Below, one piece after another: positions 5,840-8,379 of a DNA stretch of 8,379 bases (the first letter of the stretch is position 1; the number at the start of each line of letters is the position of its first letter). Made by a program: the position numbers and the translations under genes. The DNA is from SG8-41 sp029864385. GTDB taxonomy: Bacteria; Pseudomonadota; Gammaproteobacteria; Burkholderiales; SG8-41. The stretch spans positions 1 through 8,379 of the forward strand of contig JAOTTL010000159.1 in NCBI GenBank assembly GCA_029864385.1, in the 5' to 3' direction. Below the pieces are notes generated by a model. That model made no database searches. It was not told the origin of the DNA and saw only the letters and a list, made by a program, of their open reading frames with translations.

Positions 5840-6412
5840 TCAAGGGCTGGTGTTCAGCAGCTGCTGGAGCGCTCTGCCGCGAAGGACGTAGACATACTCG
5901 AGGCCGTCCTCGGGGTCCACGTGCTCCGCAGCCTTTTCAAAGCCAAGCTTTTTGGCGAGCGCGATCGCAGGCCTGTTCTCCGGCTCGGTCGCCATGACAA
6001 AATTCTCGATGCCGTGCTCCGCCGCTGCCCAGGTCACCAGGCCCTTGATGGCTTCCACGGCGTAGCCCTGTCGCCGGTAGGCGGGGTAGACGGCGTAGCC
6101 GAGCTCGACGCCGTCCTGAACGTAGGGGCGCAGGTAGGTCGGATTAGGCCTGGAGAAAAAGCCGATATGGCCGACCATGGCGCCGGTGCGCACGTCCCCG
6201 ATGGCTCTCAGCGACCACGGCGCGTACTCCACGTCGGAATGCAGTTCGCCGAGCCGCAATGCCATGAGGTTTTTCTCGCGCAGCCACTCGGCGTCAATTT
6301 TCAGCCCTATGAGATCCTGCGCGAGCGCCGGTTCGTTATCGTGGCACGCAAGCAGGAAGTCCTCGGACATGTAGCGCAGCCGCAGGCGTGGTGTTTTGAT
6401 CTCGTCCGACAA
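5840..6412 (-). CDS. GNAT family N-acetyltransferase (RimJ/RimL type)
   Basis: A 190-residue protein with the RimJ-type opening TPRLRLRYMSEDF (7-19), a central strand pair MVGHIGFFSRP (79-89), and motif A, ELGYAVYPAYRRQGYAVEAIKGLV, whose R113-RQGYA is the acetyl-CoA pyrophosphate loop. The C-terminal NFVMATEPENRPAIALAKKLGF is the standard motif B with the Asn/Ala region and the 'KLGF' strand. It transfers an acetyl group from acetyl-CoA to an amine, probably of a small molecule or protein N-terminus; the substrate is unknown. I chose the TTG at 6412 because AAGGAG lies exactly 6 bases upstream and it precedes SDEIKTPRLRL, the usual family start. The ATG at 6481 would add 23 residues with no ribosome binding site and leave almost no leader after the promoter. 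It is divergent from the aldolase gene. Confidence 0.88.
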   Translation of the reverse strand: MSDEIKTPRLRLRYMSEDFLLACHDNEPALAQDLIGLKIDAEWLREKNLMALRLGELHSDVEYAPWSLRAIGDVRTGAMVGHIGFFSRPNPTYLRPYVQDGVELGYAVYPAYRRQGYAVEAIKGLVTWAAAEHGIENFVMATEPENRPAIALAKKLGFEKAAEHVDPEDGLEYVYVLRGRALQQLLNTSP

Positions 6413-6491
6413 CGGCTTCTCCTTTTGCGTCTGGCGAGAGGGCTCGGGGAAACGGCGTGGCACGTGGTACAACAGATCCACGTTTGTGCGC

Positions 6492-6497
6492 TATTAT
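6492..6497 (+). promoter_or_regulatory. Candidate -10 element for the aldolase gene, overlapping the GNAT -10
   Basis: TATTAT on the + strand (5/6 match to TATAAT) covers the same bases as the minus-strand GATAAT. It ends 9 bases before the aldolase ATG and no ribosome binding site lies between, so the transcript would be leaderless or nearly so. No good -35 is seen on this strand. Confidence 0.35.
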
Positions 6498-6520
6498 CGC
6501 ACCACCATGGGAACTGACAA
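6493..6520 (-). promoter_or_regulatory. Promoter of the GNAT acetyltransferase gene
   Basis: On the minus strand TTGTCA (6520-6515, 5/6 match) is followed after 16 bases by GATAAT (6498-6493, 5/6 match), with an upstream TGC making it an extended -10. Transcription would begin near 6486, giving a leader of about 74 bases before the TTG at 6412. The -35 lies within the first codons of the divergent aldolase gene. Confidence 0.55.
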
Positions 6521-7187
6521 CCTCATTGCCAACCTCTTAAAAGGTTGGCGTTTTCTCTACAAGCGGGGCTTTATCGAGGGCTTCGGCCACCTGAGCTATC
6601 GCCTACCGGACACCGATCAGTTCGTGGTGGTGCGCCATTCCCTGGGGCCTAATGCGACCGCGGACGACCTGGTGGTGATGAACCTCGACGGCCGCAAACT
6701 CGACGGCGGGGGCGATGCGCCGGGAGAGTTTCCGATCCACTCGGAAATCTACAAGGCGCGGCCGGATGTCATGAGCGTCGTGCACTACCACGGGATGTAC
6801 TCTACCGCGTTCACAACCGTCGCGCAGGATCTGCGTACCATCCACAGCACGGGCACGATCTTCTACGACGGCGTACCGACCTATCCCGATCCCAAATTGA
6901 TTCTCAACCGCGAGCGCGGAGCCGCGTTGGCGCGCACGCTTGGCCCGCATCGCGCGGTCCTGTTGCGGGCGCATGGCGTCGCGGTCACAGGGCCCAGTAT
7001 CGAGAATACGGTTTCAGCGGCCTTCCTGTTCGAGCAGAATGCGCATCGTGCCAGCATTTGCGCGACGCTCGGAAAACCGCTGTGGCTGGACGAACAAACC
7101 GCGCGGGAGGCCGGGGAGGAGCTGCTCAAGAACGGCGGCCTGTTCCGCAGGGTCTGGGCGCTGGTGGAAAGCGACAACGAAGAATAA
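6507..7187 (+). CDS. Class II aldolase/adducin family protein
   Basis: A 226-residue protein with the full set of family metal and catalytic residues: GEFPIH gives Glu74, VVHYH gives His93 and His95, and RAHG gives His156. These match the Zn-binding histidines and catalytic glutamate of L-fuculose-phosphate aldolase. The opening LLKGWRFLYKRGFIEGFGHLSYRL matches the usual start 'aNHLS.r', which supports the chosen ATG. Members cleave or epimerise phosphorylated sugars or act as adducin-like non-enzymatic proteins; the substrate here is not identifiable from sequence. Glu74 and all three His are present, so it is likely catalytic. The gene stands alone, divergent from the GNAT gene. The frame stays open upstream to 6396, but that part overlaps the GNAT promoter and coding start. 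It has no ribosome binding site, so initiation may be leaderless. Confidence 0.9.
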   Translation: MGTDNLIANLLKGWRFLYKRGFIEGFGHLSYRLPDTDQFVVVRHSLGPNATADDLVVMNLDGRKLDGGGDAPGEFPIHSEIYKARPDVMSVVHYHGMYSTAFTTVAQDLRTIHSTGTIFYDGVPTYPDPKLILNRERGAALARTLGPHRAVLLRAHGVAVTGPSIENTVSAAFLFEQNAHRASICATLGKPLWLDEQTAREAGEELLKNGGLFRRVWALVESDNEE

Positions 7188-7414
7188 GGCAGCGCGTTCC
7201 TCGGGGTAGTGATGGCAGGGTGCCAGGCTCTCAATGGGTCGAGGGTAGGGGGCAGCCAGGGCACGAGGTGGGCGTGGCCACTTTGCCCCCCGAGGCAGAT
7301 TTTTCCGGGAATGACCCTTACGGGGCCAGTGTCTTCACGTGACACGGCCGTCTCGCAGGCTTAAGCTATTTCCCCCCGGCGCTTGTCTGAAACAACCGAC
7401 GAAAGGAGCACGAC
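7188..7414. other. Intergenic stretch between aldolase and peroxiredoxin genes
   Basis: No gene is seen. A hairpin at 7324-7349 (GGCC and GTGTC paired with GACAC and GGCC, one bulged A, 7-nt loop) has no U-tract. It overlaps a possible peroxiredoxin promoter, GTGACA (7339-7344) and TAAGCT (7362-7367) at 17-nt spacing, whose -10 is a poor match (3/6). Confidence 0.4.
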
Positions 7415-8077
7415 ATGACATTGCGTATTGGCAGCAAAGTTCCCGATTTCACCGCAGAGACCACGCAAGGTAAGATCAGCTTTCACGAATGGATCGGCGA
7501 TAGCTGGTGCGTACTGTTCTCGCATCCGAAGGATTTCACGCCGGTGTGCACGACCGAGCTTGGCTACATGGCGAAGTTGCAACCCGAGTTCGACCGGCGC
7601 AACTGCAAGGTCGTCGGTTTGAGCGTCGACCCGGTGGACGATCACAAGCGTTGGTTGCAGGATATCAAGGACGCGACGGGGCACGCCCCGAATTATCCGA
7701 TCATTGCAGATTCCGATCTGGCGGTAGCCAAGCTTTACGACATGTTGCCGGACGACGCAGGTAGCACGGCGAAAGGCCGTACCGCCGGCGACAACCAGAC
7801 CGTGCGCACCGTCTACGTTATCGGTCCCGATAAGCTCATCAAGGCGATGGTCTCCTACCCCATGAGCACGGGGCGCAACTTCGACGAGGTGCTGCGCATC
7901 ATTGACTCGACGCAGCTGACGGCGAAACACAAGGTTGCCACCCCGGTGAACTGGAAGCAGGGAGAAGATGTCATCATCGTGCCGACCGTCTCCGACGAGG
8001 AAGCGAAGCAGAAGTATCCGGGCGGCTGGAAAGCGCCGAAGCCCTACCTGAGGATCATTCCTCAGCCCAAGGCGTAG
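7415..8077 (+). CDS. 1-Cys peroxiredoxin (Prx6 subfamily)
   Basis: A 220-residue protein reducing hydrogen peroxide and organic peroxides in the cytosol. The active site is HPKDFTPVCTTELG, the PxxxTxxC motif with peroxidatic Cys45 and Thr42. Arg131 of TVRTVYVIGPD is the conserved active-site arginine. The C-terminal region NFDEVLRIIDSTQLTAKHKVATPVNWKQGEDVIIVPT is diagnostic of the Prx6 group, and the length of about 220 fits. The usual resolving cysteine of 2-Cys peroxiredoxins is absent, but two more cysteines, Cys32 and Cys64, are present. The ATG is well supported by AAAGGAG (7402-7408) with a 6-base spacer. The gene is single, followed by a strong intrinsic terminator, so it is its own transcription unit. 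Confidence 0.96.
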   Translation: MTLRIGSKVPDFTAETTQGKISFHEWIGDSWCVLFSHPKDFTPVCTTELGYMAKLQPEFDRRNCKVVGLSVDPVDDHKRWLQDIKDATGHAPNYPIIADSDLAVAKLYDMLPDDAGSTAKGRTAGDNQTVRTVYVIGPDKLIKAMVSYPMSTGRNFDEVLRIIDSTQLTAKHKVATPVNWKQGEDVIIVPTVSDEEAKQKYPGGWKAPKPYLRIIPQPKA

Positions 8078-8110
8078 CACGCCTGCGCTTAACAGCGCGC
8101 AAAATGCTGA

Positions 8111-8160
8111 GGCCAGACGGGCTCATCTAATGATGAGCGCGCTGGCCCCTCTTGTTTTCT
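8111..8160 (+). terminator. Intrinsic terminator after the peroxiredoxin gene
   Basis: The inner stem GCTCATC (8121-8127) and GATGAGC (8132-8138) closes a 4-nt loop. The outer stem GGCCAG (8111-8116) pairs with CTGGCC (8142-8147), with a small internal bulge. A T-rich tail (cttgttttct, 8151-8160) follows. It begins 34 bases after the stop codon. Confidence 0.85.
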
Positions 8161-8163
8161 GGC

Positions 8164-8238
8164 GAGTGATGAAGCGATGACCAACGGCTAATGACTGACG
8201 AAACGCAGTGACTGGGCGACTCGGTGACTGATTGACTT
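8164..8238. repeat. Degenerate 8-nt-period repeat
   Basis: GAGTGATG and AAGCGATG (8164-8179), then AGTGACTG, GGCGACTC, GGTGACTG and ATTGACTT (8207-8238) follow an 8-base period with a GACT/GATG core. The middle (8180-8206) is more diverged. It lies just after the peroxiredoxin terminator. Confidence 0.55.
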
Positions 8239-8267
8239 GGAGTGCGTAATAAAATCAAGAAAATCAG

Positions 8268-8297
8268 CCGCAGATAAACGCCGATGGACGCCGATAA
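8268..8297. repeat. Decamer repeat array (third copy of the 5714-5793 family)
   Basis: Three 10-nt units, CCGCAGATAA, ACGCCGATGG and ACGCCGATAA. The 14-mer AGCCGCAGATAAAC is identical at 5712-5725 and 8266-8279, so these are copies of one dispersed family. No clear inverted partner arm is visible before the window ends. Confidence 0.8.
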
Positions 8298-8364
8298 ATA
8301 ATTGTACTGTGTTAGCGGTCGTGGTACCGTCGCGAGGTGTTTATCGTAACCGTGGAGGTGCGCG

Positions 8365-8379
8365 ATGGGTAGGGGCGTG
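8365..8379 (+). CDS. Possible start of a further gene, truncated by the window end
   Basis: An ATG at 8365 has GGAGG at 8354-8358 with a 6-base spacer, a near-ideal ribosome binding site, and opens MGRGV before the window ends. Only five codons are visible, so neither product nor reality of the gene can be settled. Confidence 0.45.

Noticed and set aside
6413..6481. N-terminal extension of the GNAT protein to the ATG at 6481
   Set aside because: The extra 23 residues do not resemble the family start, have no ribosome binding site, and would begin about 5 bases from the predicted transcription start; TTG at 6412 has AAGGAG at ideal spacing.
7324..7349. Terminator for the aldolase gene
   Set aside because: The stem has a bulge and no following U-tract, and it lies 137 bases after the stop, overlapping the likely peroxiredoxin promoter region.

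Overview
The window is high-GC bacterial chromosomal DNA, with single genes and small divergent or convergent pairs rather than a long operon. Gene content (a 1-Cys peroxiredoxin, a MOSC-domain protein, a RimJ-type GNAT acetyltransferase, a class II aldolase, a CocE/NonD hydrolase and a thiamine diphosphate enzyme) fits a proteobacterium. The codon and GC style and the short-period intergenic repeats suggest an uncultured beta- or gammaproteobacterium. This placement is inference: no rRNA or phylogenetic marker is present.

Layout. 1-439 is gene-free and rich in repeats (a heptamer array at 41-130, a 9-nt array at 291-329, inverted heptamers at 357-377), with a possible extended -10 promoter near 392-400. 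440-2200 (+) encodes an acetolactate-synthase-like ThDP enzyme. It converges on 2343-4010 (-), a CocE/NonD family hydrolase; the gap holds a perfect 10-bp inverted repeat and an inverted GGTGATG array. 4011-4392 is gene-free apart from a perfect 11-bp hairpin. 4393-4641 (-) is a small exported protein with a very strong ribosome binding site under a 16-nt palindrome. 4858-about 5652 (-) is a MOSC protein. 5701-5839 holds a decamer inverted-repeat element. 5840-6412 (-) is a GNAT acetyltransferase starting at TTG, divergent from 6507-7187 (+), a class II aldolase; the two appear to share a -10 region. 7415-8077 (+) is a 1-Cys peroxiredoxin followed by a good intrinsic terminator. The last 15 bases look like the start of another gene.

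The genes do not form one obvious pathway. The enzymes read as independent small-molecule metabolism and oxidative-stress functions. I see no CRISPR array, transposase, phage gene, toxin-antitoxin pair, tRNA or rRNA. The most unusual signal is in the intergenic DNA: several gaps carry short-period arrays, each with its own period (7, 9, 13/26, 10 and 8 nt), and three of them are laid out as a direct array on the left and an inverted array on the right. Several start sites also carry regulatory structure (the palindrome at 4652-4667 and the divergent promoter at 6492-6520).
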